Shown: positions 8,007 through 15,954 of the stretch, one piece after another | Numbering within the stretch: the first letter of the stretch is position 1 | How the letters are laid out: every line of letters starts with the position of its first letter | Assembly (NCBI RefSeq): GCF_040833965.1 | Contig: NZ_CP162142.1 | Coordinates: 3,206,001-3,270,000, forward strand | Direction of reading: 5' to 3' | DNA: 64,000 nucleotides | Origin: Leptospira sp. WS39.C2 | GTDB taxonomy: Bacteria; Spirochaetota; Leptospiria; Leptospirales; Leptospiraceae | Translations under genes and position numbers: made by a program | The notes under the pieces: generated by a model | Seen by the model: the letters and a program-made list of their open reading frames with translations, nothing else | Told to the model about the DNA's origin: nothing | The model's database searches: none

Positions 8007-8855
8007 ATGAAAGTATTTGTATATGGCGGATCAGGGCTTGTTGGTGGGAATCTCATCAAAGAATTACAATCGAAAGGGCATGAAGTATTTGCTGGCACAC
8101 GAAAACCAGCGGACCAAAAAAATGATGCAAACCTTACTTGGGTTTTAGCAGATTCAAAAAATCCGAACCAAGGGATTGAAATTTTAGAATCAGTTGATGC
8201 TGCGTTTTTCCTAAGTCCTCCAGGTGAAACCAACCAATTTGAGATCCTTTCACCTTGGATCAACAAGGCAAAACAAGTTGGAATACAAAAACTTGTTCTT
8301 ATGACAGCAATGGGTGTCGAACATGCGCCTCCTGAAGCTCCTTTCCGAAAAACAGAAATTCTTTTAGAAGGATCTGGGCTTTCATGGAACATTATCCGTC
8401 CCAATTGGTTTATGCAAAACTTTCATACCTTTTGGATTGCTGGGATCAAACAAGATGGAAAAATCTATTTCCCTGGTGGAAATGCAAATGTTAGTTTCAT
8501 CGATGCAAGAGACATTGCTTCTGTAGCAGCAGTCCTATTGACAACTGATGGATTCAAAAACCAAGCAATCACTCTCACTGGTAGGGAATCAATCGATCAC
8601 ATCCAAGTATCAAAATACTTAACCACTGTCAGTGGAAAAAATATAGAATACATTGATGTAGATCCAAAAGTATTTGAATCTTCACTTGTGTCAGCAGGAC
8701 TTTCTGAAGATTATGCTGCTTTCCTTGTGATGATTGCTGGTGCCTTAAAAGAAGGATTTGCATCTCCTATCGTAGACTCTGTCAAAAATATAACTGGAAA
8801 AGAACCAATTTCATTTCAGAAATACGCAGAAGACCATGCGAATGCTTGGAAATAA
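8007..8855 (+). CDS. NmrA-like NAD(P)-dependent oxidoreductase (atypical SDR)
   Basis: From the ATG at 8007 the protein is 282 residues. The start is chosen because AGGGGAA lies at 7993-7999, and because the nucleotide-binding motif VYGGSGLVGGNLI then falls at about residues 4-16, as in SDR-a5/NmrA proteins (G-x-x-G-x-x-G). A TTG further upstream at 7977 would add ten residues without reason. Downstream, ADSKNPNQGIEIL, SVDAAFFLSPPG and LVLMTAMGVEHAPPE fit the family. The residue usually Tyr in classical SDRs is not evident, so it may be a redox-sensing or quinone-oxidoreductase-like member. It is divergent from, and probably regulated by, the AraC gene. Confidence 0.85.
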   Translation: MKVFVYGGSGLVGGNLIKELQSKGHEVFAGTRKPADQKNDANLTWVLADSKNPNQGIEILESVDAAFFLSPPGETNQFEILSPWINKAKQVGIQKLVLMTAMGVEHAPPEAPFRKTEILLEGSGLSWNIIRPNWFMQNFHTFWIAGIKQDGKIYFPGGNANVSFIDARDIASVAAVLLTTDGFKNQAITLTGRESIDHIQVSKYLTTVSGKNIEYIDVDPKVFESSLVSAGLSEDYAAFLVMIAGALKEGFASPIVDSVKNITGKEPISFQKYAEDHANAWK

Positions 8856-8878
8856 AAATCATTTTTAATTTGTTTCCG

Positions 8879-8921
8879 ACTCATCCACTATTAAAACTTT
8901 TTGTTTAGATGGTGGATGAGT
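8879..8921. terminator. Long-loop hairpin between convergent genes
   Basis: ACTCATCCAC (8879-8888) and GTGGATGAGT (8912-8921) are perfectly complementary over 10 bp around a 23-base T-rich loop. It lies between the 3' ends of the oxidoreductase and the gene at 8943. There is no clear U-run after the stem on either strand, so this is only a plausible bidirectional terminator. Confidence 0.45.
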
Positions 8922-8942
8922 GGAATCGTTTGTTAGTTATCT

Positions 8943-10118
8943 TTACTCTGCAATCAATATTCGATTGGATGCTCCACCTTTAGGGTCTTCTAAAATATTC
9001 CTCAACATTAATTTTTGAAATGGTAAAAATACAGAACCACTAACATTCACATGGTTTTTATAAAACTTTTTAGTCGGGATCACTTTCTTTTGTTTTAATG
9101 TTTTAGGGTCATAAATATGAAGTCCTGAATTACGAACCCAAACCAATTCACTATCTTTCCAAAAACCCAATTTGTGGCCGTGAGTCCCCCACTTTGTTTT
9201 TTTCACATCATTTAAGTTGTTTGTAATATAAATTCTCACTTCACCAGTATCTGCAGCAGCCATATAAAGTGTTTTACCATCTTTAGAGAAACAAATTCCA
9301 TAAGGAGTAGAGGGAATTGAAAACGGTGAAAATGTATTTGTATCCAATTGGAACAAATAACCCAAAGGATTTCTATTTTGAAAAGCTTCTGCATAAGCTG
9401 CGATCACGATTTGGTTTGATTCAGGATGGAATTCAGGAGTGTAAGGATAAAATTTAGATTGATACTCTTTTAATTTGGTTAGGTTTTGGTTTTGAATTTT
9501 ATAGATGAAGGCTGTAACATCTTCTGATTCATTGTCTTTCAAATCAGCATCAACGGCAAAAGTAAAATATGCCGCTTGGTCTTTTTCTGAATAACCAATA
9601 TAAGAACTTTGGGCAAATGATTTTTTGTCATCTTCTGGGATTTCGTAAATTGGTTCCACTACATCAATGGCATTTGAATTTAAATCCCATCCCACGTAGA
9701 AGTATTTTTTAGCTTTCGATGCCTTTCCTTTATTTTCGACAACAAATCCAGCTCTATGATTTCCCTCTTCATAAAATAAAAATTCGTAAACTGTGAGTGG
9801 AAGGCGTTTTCCTTTGGTTTCAATTTGTCCCAAAAAATCTGTTGTATGAGTTAGGTAATATGCTTCTAAGGGAATGGCTTTGTAAATTCTTTCTTTTGAG
9901 GAAGTGTCGTAAAAATACACACCAGGTTCATCAAAGTCTGCTGTTTTTCCAATGTACAACCATTTACCACTATTGACAAAGTAAGGATTGTTACCTTCCA
10001 TAAAGGTAGGGCGGGTTTCAAAATTTGTGGCGAAGATAAACTCTGATTCAATGGTTTGTGCAACAAGTCCACTGGCAAAAAGGAAACAAACAATCGAATA
10101 TCCAATTTTTGAAAACAT
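8943..10118 (-). CDS. Exported protein, probable beta-propeller, function unknown
   Basis: I place the start at the ATG at 10118 because GGGAGAG lies just upstream; a TTG at 10139 would put extra charged residues before the leader. The product is about 391 residues with a clear signal peptide (MFSKIGYSIVCFLFASG then LVAQ), probably cleaved near residue 20. The body contains many short beta-strand-like units of the type GKWLYIGKTAD, YGICFSKDGKTLYMAA and LVWVRNSGLHIYDPKTLK, as in WD40-like/YVTN propellers that use SKDGKTLY blades. No catalytic motif is recognised. It follows the DUF5329 gene on the same strand after a 73-base gap and could share its transcript. Confidence 0.8.
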   Translation of the reverse strand: MFSKIGYSIVCFLFASGLVAQTIESEFIFATNFETRPTFMEGNNPYFVNSGKWLYIGKTADFDEPGVYFYDTSSKERIYKAIPLEAYYLTHTTDFLGQIETKGKRLPLTVYEFLFYEEGNHRAGFVVENKGKASKAKKYFYVGWDLNSNAIDVVEPIYEIPEDDKKSFAQSSYIGYSEKDQAAYFTFAVDADLKDNESEDVTAFIYKIQNQNLTKLKEYQSKFYPYTPEFHPESNQIVIAAYAEAFQNRNPLGYLFQLDTNTFSPFSIPSTPYGICFSKDGKTLYMAAADTGEVRIYITNNLNDVKKTKWGTHGHKLGFWKDSELVWVRNSGLHIYDPKTLKQKKVIPTKKFYKNHVNVSGSVFLPFQKLMLRNILEDPKGGASNRILIAE

Positions 10119-10191
10119 ATAACTCTCCCAAGGAATCAAACCTGGATGATTACATTACATAGATTTTAAAATAAGACAACTATGTTTTGAA

Positions 10192-10605
10192 TTATAGGCA
10201 TTTTTCAATTTTTTTCAATTCCTCATTTAGCCAAGATGCACTTGGTTTTTCCTTTCCATCAGGATAACGTATCATATATAAAGTCCCTGAAATAAATGAT
10301 TTTGTTGCCACTTTATCAATAAATAATTTCGCTGTCCAATCTTTGGGATCAGGAGCAAAAAATGAATTTTTTGCTTCTTTTAATTTGTAACGCAAATGAT
10401 TCTCTGCATCTTTTGCAGTATGAGCTTCACCGTTCCGAATGAAACTCCCGTTAAAAGTTCCAATTTTTTTTAATAATGTTTGGATCTTTTCCTCTTCTGA
10501 GAGAGAAACACATGGTTTTGTTTGTGAAAAAATTGGAGTGAAAGCAAAAAGAACAATCAATAGTAATATTGAACTCAAAGTGGATTGAAAAAAATAATGT
10601 CTCAT
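10192..10605 (-). CDS. DUF5329 family exported protein
   Basis: This 137-residue protein has a hydrophobic leader ending near FSQTKP (about residue 30), so it is predicted to be periplasmic. The mature part shows the family pattern EEEKIQTLLKKI, FNGSFIRNGEAHTAKDAENHL, in short FIRNGEAHTAKDA, then LRYKLKEA, KLFIDKVATKSFISG and YMIRYPDGKEK, ending in WLNEELKKIEKCL. This agrees with DUF5329 (F-x-R-N-G...A-x-x-H-L-R-x-K...FI...S...SG...Y.I...DG). The function is unknown. It sits upstream of, and on the same strand as, the 8943 gene. Confidence 0.8.
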   Translation of the reverse strand: MRHYFFQSTLSSILLLIVLFAFTPIFSQTKPCVSLSEEEKIQTLLKKIGTFNGSFIRNGEAHTAKDAENHLRYKLKEAKNSFFAPDPKDWTAKLFIDKVATKSFISGTLYMIRYPDGKEKPSASWLNEELKKIEKCL

Positions 10606-10650
10606 CTGAATTTACCAATTACAATCTTTATCTGAAAGAAAAAAGGGCAA

Positions 10651-11328
10651 TTAAAATAACATCGGCTCCAGGAATTCAGGTTCCGCATTGATAAATTCAC
10701 TTGGATAAGTTTTTATTAATTTTCGAATTTGATTTTCTTCTGAAATATTTGGATCCAACCATGCTTCCCAATGATCTTCTGTTAGATGGACAGGTTGTCG
10801 GCCTTGGTTCCCTCCCGAATTATGTACTTCTTTCATCAAAGGATTCCCTTCTTGGGTAAGAATGCTGAACCAAAACTCATTGGATTTTAAATCTGGAACT
10901 TTTCCCCAAATGCCAGCAAAACAAAAACTTTCACCAGACTTTGGATAAATTTTATATTTTACCTTAGTGCCTTTTTCAGATTTCCATTCATTAAAATAGG
11001 AAGCAGGAATGATACAACGGTTGAATTTTGCTGCGTTTGCCCAAAATGAAGTGGCAAACAAACGTTCCTCCCGAGTGTTAAAGATAGGTTTTGGAGACCA
11101 ATCGGGTTTTATACCCCATTGCATAAATTCCAAATGATTTTCACCCATCCCGGATTCAGAATATATAACGGGAGCAAAAGAACTTGGATAATATTCAAAA
11201 TTAGGTGATCGACGAAAGGATTCTTCCACTTTCTTGATGTCAAAAACTTGTGTGCCTTGGATGAGGCGGATCCACTTCTCTGTTCCATCTTTTAATTTGA
11301 TGATCGTGTAGCCAAATCTTCCGCACAT
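10651..11328 (-). CDS. SRAP/HMCES-type abasic-site DNA-protein crosslink protein (YedK family)
   Basis: The 225-residue protein begins MCGRF, so Cys2 becomes the N-terminal nucleophile that forms a thiazolidine link with abasic sites in single-stranded DNA. Other family motifs are present: FNTREE (the Asn/Arg loop), RCIIPASYFNEWK (the Pro-Ala-x-x-(Y/F)-x-E-W motif with the catalytic Glu) and EVHN followed by RQPVHL near the C-terminus (active-site His; canonical IH.RMP is changed to VHN...RQPV). The role is protection of abasic sites in the cytoplasm, by family knowledge. The gene is divergent from a TetR gene, with tandem palindromes in between. No SOS box is recognisable. Confidence 0.9.
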   Translation of the reverse strand: MCGRFGYTIIKLKDGTEKWIRLIQGTQVFDIKKVEESFRRSPNFEYYPSSFAPVIYSESGMGENHLEFMQWGIKPDWSPKPIFNTREERLFATSFWANAAKFNRCIIPASYFNEWKSEKGTKVKYKIYPKSGESFCFAGIWGKVPDLKSNEFWFSILTQEGNPLMKEVHNSGGNQGRQPVHLTEDHWEAWLDPNISEENQIRKLIKTYPSEFINAEPEFLEPMLF

Positions 11329-11398
11329 TCATTCAATTGAACTTAATTCATAAAATTTGCAAACCAAGATTTTCAATTGAAAACTCAAAACTTTGTCG

Positions 11399-11432
11399 TG
11401 ACTTTCAGTCACCTAGAATTGACTTTTGGTCA
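11399..11432. promoter_or_regulatory. Tandem TGAC-N5-GTCA palindromes, candidate TetR operator
   Basis: TGAC-TTTCA-GTCA lies at 11399-11411 and TGAC-TTTTG-GTCA at 11420-11432 (the second extends to TTGAC...GTCAA). Their centres are 21 bp apart, so both face the same side of the helix. They lie between the divergent SRAP gene (ATG 11328) and TetR gene (ATG 11483), and the second overlaps a TTGACT that could serve as a -35 box. This is the layout expected of an autoregulated TetR operator. Confidence 0.6.
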
Positions 11433-11482
11433 ATTTCAGTTTTTTTATAGCATATTTTTTATAAGATTCTTAATTTGGAAGT

Positions 11483-12163
11483 ATGACTCGAGCACAAATA
11501 ATAGAACGTTCACCTAAAAAAAGAGCGGTTTTAGAGAAAGACAAACTATCAAAACGTGCATCAATCATACAAGCTGCTGCATCTTTACTCCAAAAAAAAG
11601 ATTGGTCCGAACTTTCAATGGATGAAGTTGCAAAACGTGCAAAGATTGCAAAAGGAACTTTGTATTTATATTTTCCCACAAAAGAAGACCTTTGCCTTCG
11701 GATTCATAGTGCAGATTATGAATCATGGTTCATGGATTTGAACGATTTTTTATCCAATGCCCAAAAGATAGATGCAGAGATTTTTTCAAATTGGTTTGTC
11801 AATTCTATGGATCGACATTTGCGTTTTTTAAAATTACTTCCGATAGTACCAACGATATTAGAAAAAAATGCAAGTGTACAAACAATCAAAGAGTTCAAAA
11901 CAAATTTAAAATCACAAATCAGTTCTGTATTACCTCTCATCATCCGATACTTTCCCTTTTTTAATGAACAATCTGGTTTTTTATTTTTGATGCAATGCCA
12001 TGCTTTGGCTGTTGGTTCTTGGTCACATGGATTTCCATCAAACCAAGTAAAAGAAGCAGTAAAAGATACAGAACTTGAAATTTTTATGTTGGATTATAAA
12101 AAGTTTTTAGAAATCTCAATCTTAAATTTATTAAAAGGTCATTCTGGATTACAGATTATTTAA
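11483..12163 (+). CDS. TetR-family transcriptional regulator
   Basis: The 226-residue protein has a TetR helix-turn-helix at about 25-75: RASIIQAAASLLQ, MDEVAKRAKIAKGTLYLYF and PTKEDLCLRIH, with the core T-L-Y-x-Y-F. The C-terminal ligand-binding part is all helical and not assignable to a subfamily. Two matched palindromes upstream (11399-11432) are probably its own operator, and the divergent SRAP gene may be co-controlled. The 3' end is one base from the end of the convergent sulfatase-fold gene. Confidence 0.9.
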   Translation: MTRAQIIERSPKKRAVLEKDKLSKRASIIQAAASLLQKKDWSELSMDEVAKRAKIAKGTLYLYFPTKEDLCLRIHSADYESWFMDLNDFLSNAQKIDAEIFSNWFVNSMDRHLRFLKLLPIVPTILEKNASVQTIKEFKTNLKSQISSVLPLIIRYFPFFNEQSGFLFLMQCHALAVGSWSHGFPSNQVKEAVKDTELEIFMLDYKKFLEISILNLLKGHSGLQII

Positions 12164-12164
12164 A

Positions 12165-13778
12165 CTAATCCTCATACATTTTATTTATCAAATTTTCTTT
12201 TAACTTTTTATCCAATATTTTTTTTAAATTTTTATCATCAAAATCCATCTGGTATAAAATATCTTTATCATTGTGAAAAATGTATTTTTTATGATCAAGT
12301 ATTAACCCTCTTTGGATTTCTGAATTCCATGTTTTTAAAACTAATCCTAATTGGTAATCGGAACTAAAAAAATTTGAAGTATTTACCTTACGATTGGGTT
12401 TCTTTTGTAAAAGATCTAATAAAGTATCTTTGAAATGAATTGATGAACCTAATTTAGGAATATACAATTCATTAGAATTTATCATATACATTAAAAACGG
12501 TACATCAATCTCTTGGTTATACAAAGAATAGTTGTGTGCATGTGCACCAACTTCACCAAAACTTTCACCATGGTCTGCGGTAATGATGAGCAATGTTTCC
12601 TTTTTTGAATTGGATTTGATATAAGAAATCAAATCATCAATTAAATGAATGTTTTCTTCTAACGCTTTTTTATGTCGTAATACTTTTGGTAAAGCAACAT
12701 CTTGATTTGCATAAGTAAAGTAAGGACTATGTGTTTGGCTTAACCCAACCAATACAAATAAAGGCTGGGATTCAAAATCCAAATGTTTGATTTCTGAAAG
12801 GACAACTCGATCATCCATTCCCCAGCTGAAATTATTTTTTGAAACACCAAACCGTTCTTCTAACTTAGTTTTATCCTGTATTTCTTGGAAAACATTAGGA
12901 AAAAACAAATTCAAACCTTCGAAATAAATCGATTGGGTATAAATCATCTTTGTTCGGTAAAAAAACTGCAGATTTAAAATGGTTGGTAAACTTTCCTTTT
13001 CAATCTGTTTATCCGTTTGAATTCGTGTACTCCCAAGTTGTGATTTACCTGTCATCCAAGTGAATAAACTTTTTGAAGTATGTGGCATAGGAATCCAAAA
13101 ATGAGAATCTTTTAAATTAGAATAATTGATGTATTTTGAATTGACACCTATCAGGTGTTTTCTGGCAACTCCTTCCAATACAATCATTACAATATTCATA
13201 TTTTTCGGTAACTGATGTAAGGATCGGTTCACCTTTTGTTCTATTTTCTGATTTTGATGAAAAGAAGGTTGGGTTTTATCGTTTAATTTTGTTTGGAACA
13301 AAAGTAATAAGTAAAATACGATTAATAAAAAATAAGAATTCACTCGATACCGTGTAAAAACTTTTAAAGGATCTAAAAGGATGATCAAAATTGAAAAAGG
13401 AAAATAATGTACCATTTTCCATTCCTGAAGGAAAGGAAAAATTTCTCTTAATAGGAATCCCGAATTTTGAAGTGCATAAGAAAATAAATGTATGTGGAAT
13501 CGAGTTTGGTAAACCCATTGGTAGTTTAAAACAATCAATAAAAATGCCAAAATTAACGTTTGGAAAAACTTTTTTAGAAATGAAGAGAATTTCAGTCGAT
13601 CCAATCCAATAAAGATAACGCCTATCAAAAATAGAATTTGAATCAAAATACCGTGATAATAACTCCATCCAAACCAAGTTAACTCCCCAGGAAAATGGAA
13701 ACTGTAGAATACAAAATAAAAAAGAATCCATTGGTATTTGGAGGATAATAAAATATGATTCAAATTATTTAACTTCAA
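12165..13778 (-). CDS. Membrane sulfatase-fold phospho-transferase (LTA synthase / phosphoethanolamine transferase-like)
   Basis: The 537-residue protein has five hydrophobic segments in the first 160 residues and then a periplasmic alkaline-phosphatase/sulfatase domain (PF00884-type). The metal-site motifs are NIVMIVLEGVARKHL (about 195), a candidate nucleophile loop MPHTSKSLFTW, and TADHGESFGEVGAHAHN near residue 400 with the conserved D-H-G-E. Such enzymes move phosphoglycerol or phosphoethanolamine groups onto envelope glycans or lipids. The start codon is a TTG at 13778, inside the end of the pbpC gene (14-base overlap); no ATG exists before the first helix. It is the last gene of an operon with pbpC and alpha-2-macroglobulin. 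Confidence 0.82.
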   Translation of the reverse strand: MKLNNLNHILLSSKYQWILFYFVFYSFHFPGELTWFGWSYYHGILIQILFLIGVIFIGLDRLKFSSFLKKFFQTLILAFLLIVLNYQWVYQTRFHIHLFSYALQNSGFLLREIFPFLQEWKMVHYFPFSILIILLDPLKVFTRYRVNSYFLLIVFYLLLLFQTKLNDKTQPSFHQNQKIEQKVNRSLHQLPKNMNIVMIVLEGVARKHLIGVNSKYINYSNLKDSHFWIPMPHTSKSLFTWMTGKSQLGSTRIQTDKQIEKESLPTILNLQFFYRTKMIYTQSIYFEGLNLFFPNVFQEIQDKTKLEERFGVSKNNFSWGMDDRVVLSEIKHLDFESQPLFVLVGLSQTHSPYFTYANQDVALPKVLRHKKALEENIHLIDDLISYIKSNSKKETLLIITADHGESFGEVGAHAHNYSLYNQEIDVPFLMYMINSNELYIPKLGSSIHFKDTLLDLLQKKPNRKVNTSNFFSSDYQLGLVLKTWNSEIQRGLILDHKKYIFHNDKDILYQMDFDDKNLKKILDKKLKENLINKMYED

Positions 13779-15954
13779 ATTGAACGAATGCCTTTTTTTC
13801 TAAACCATCATAGAGTTCCAAATTATGTTTTCCTCTTTTGATATTCACATTTCCTTCCCCTTCCTTTGACAACTTCACTTCGGAAGTTTGATTCCAAAGA
13901 AGTTTTGGAGACCTTAAGGTTTGGTATTCACGGATCCGAATGGGTATATTTTGTTTCTCTCTTTCAAAACCAGGATGGTATAAATAAACTTGGTTTTGGC
14001 TTGGATAAATAAATCCTACTCCAAGCACTAAACTAACATCATTTTGGTGTGTCTCTTCACATGGAAAAGTTTTTTCAATTTTTTTTCTCACATGTAAAAC
14101 AATCGAAGGACAGTTTTTGTTAGCGAGTTTTCCAGAAATTTTACAAAATGTTCTGACTTCTGTTAGTTTAGGAATGTACGAGTTTTTTTCTTTGTCCTTC
14201 ATAAGTAATCGAAAAATATTTTGGACAATCCTTCCGGCACCAAATGATCCCGAAACTTCCATTGTTTTTTCACCAGAAAAGTTTCCAACCCAAGAACCAA
14301 CCACATAGCGATCGTTAAATGCAATTGTCCACGAATTTCTGTAATCTTTGGAAGTTCCCGTTTTTACAGAGACTGGAAATGGATAATCCAAATAACTTCT
14401 TTTCCCAAAAGCTTTTTGTCTTAATTTTGAGTCACTCAAAATAAATTTGATCTCTTCCGTTGTTTCTTCGGATAACAATCGTTTTGATTCTCCATAAAAA
14501 AATGGATCACCATTGTTAGTTCCAATTTTCACTTTTGGAAGGATTCCACCTAACAAAAAAGTTCCGTAAACTCTTGAAAGTTGTAATAAACTAGCTCCTC
14601 CCGTTCCTAAGGCTAAACCTGGTCCATAAAAATTGGGGGATTGTTTTAAATTTCCAAAACCTGCAGACTTTAAAAATCGATAAAAATTGGGAACACCTAA
14701 AGATTGGATGGCTGTAACTGCAGGTATATTACGTGAATTTGCCAAAGCTTCCGCTAATGTTAAATTACCCCAATATCGCAAATCAGCATTCCTAGGAAGG
14801 TAATTTTCACCTGAACCCATTGGATAAGAATATTTCTCATCAACTAATATTGAATTTACGGAATATAAATTTCGATCAATTGCGAGGGCATACAATAATG
14901 GCTTCAATGTACTTCCTGCATCTCGAAAGGCAATTGTTCCATTAACCATTCCATTTCCATCTTCAAAAAAATTTTTAGAACCAATCATGGCGACTAGAGA
15001 TAAATTAGTAGTTTGGTTTGGTTCTCTTTCGAGAATGATAGCGGAAGCATTACTTACATTCCATCGTTTTAAAACTTTTAGTTCCGAATTAACTATAGAA
15101 TGAATTTCAGAATTTAATTCAGAAGATACTGTTGATAGAAATTCTTCCTTTGGATCTAAACCCAAACTCCTGATCCAATTGAGAAAGTGTTGGTTTTCAC
15201 CAATAATGGAATCATCATAATCTTGATTTTTCTTTTCATTATTGGTTAGGAGTAATTTTTTAGGTGTATCTAAACTTGGGAGAGAATATGGAATTTTCTC
15301 GCGCAAATGATTGTATCGATTTTTGATTTCTTCATCATCCGATACATTTTTTCGAATTAGTATAGTTAGGTATATTGTTTCTTCTAAAGACAAAAAACGA
15401 ATATGTTTTTCAAAAAGTGATAGAGAAGCAGATGGAAATCCTACCGAATTGGAATGGATTGAAACTGAATTTAAATATGCTTCTAAGATTTGGTGTTTTG
15501 TTAACCATAATTCAAACCTTAGGGCTTCCAAAACTTCAAAGGATTTACGCAATATTATGGGATATGTTCGGATTTGAGGATGATACATTCGAACCAATTG
15601 CATTGTGATTGTGGAACCACCTCCACGATTTTTATGAGAAAATAGAAAGGAATGTATCGAATTTAAAACTGCAAAGGGATCAATCCCATGATGTGAAAAA
15701 AAACGTTTGTCTTCGGCAATACATACAATTTCAGAAACAAAATATGGATAATCAGTTATTGGTACCCAATCTTGTTTGGACAGAGAACTATTTTGAGTCC
15801 TTCCGATCAACCTTCCTTCTTTTGATAGGATTTTTGTTGTTACTTCTGATTTAAAATCATCTAATTGGATTGGCCTGAATAAAAACCACATTCCTCCTAT
15901 CAATAGAATTAGGAAAAATATGGTTTTAATTCTAAATACAAATTTCCAAATCAC
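13765..15954 (-). CDS. pbpC: Penicillin-binding protein 1C (bifunctional peptidoglycan synthase)
   Basis: The 729-residue protein has one N-terminal membrane helix (about 8-28). The GT51 glycosyltransferase domain has catalytic Glu81 in IAEDKRFFSHHGIDP and continues through GGGSTITMQLVR. The transpeptidase domain has Ser348 in GSTLKPL, an SxN-type motif ANSRNIPAV and K531-T-G-T. After it comes the short C-terminal BiPBP-type domain (about 640-729) that marks PBP1C. The start is a GTG at 15954 that overlaps the stop of the alpha-2-macroglobulin gene in a GTGA. The pairing with alpha-2-macroglobulin matches yfhM-pbpC of E. coli, where the pair is thought to repair and guard the envelope. Confidence 0.93.
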   Translation of the reverse strand: MIWKFVFRIKTIFFLILLIGGMWFLFRPIQLDDFKSEVTTKILSKEGRLIGRTQNSSLSKQDWVPITDYPYFVSEIVCIAEDKRFFSHHGIDPFAVLNSIHSFLFSHKNRGGGSTITMQLVRMYHPQIRTYPIILRKSFEVLEALRFELWLTKHQILEAYLNSVSIHSNSVGFPSASLSLFEKHIRFLSLEETIYLTILIRKNVSDDEEIKNRYNHLREKIPYSLPSLDTPKKLLLTNNEKKNQDYDDSIIGENQHFLNWIRSLGLDPKEEFLSTVSSELNSEIHSIVNSELKVLKRWNVSNASAIILEREPNQTTNLSLVAMIGSKNFFEDGNGMVNGTIAFRDAGSTLKPLLYALAIDRNLYSVNSILVDEKYSYPMGSGENYLPRNADLRYWGNLTLAEALANSRNIPAVTAIQSLGVPNFYRFLKSAGFGNLKQSPNFYGPGLALGTGGASLLQLSRVYGTFLLGGILPKVKIGTNNGDPFFYGESKRLLSEETTEEIKFILSDSKLRQKAFGKRSYLDYPFPVSVKTGTSKDYRNSWTIAFNDRYVVGSWVGNFSGEKTMEVSGSFGAGRIVQNIFRLLMKDKEKNSYIPKLTEVRTFCKISGKLANKNCPSIVLHVRKKIEKTFPCEETHQNDVSLVLGVGFIYPSQNQVYLYHPGFEREKQNIPIRIREYQTLRSPKLLWNQTSEVKLSKEGEGNVNIKRGKHNLELYDGLEKKAFVQFEVK

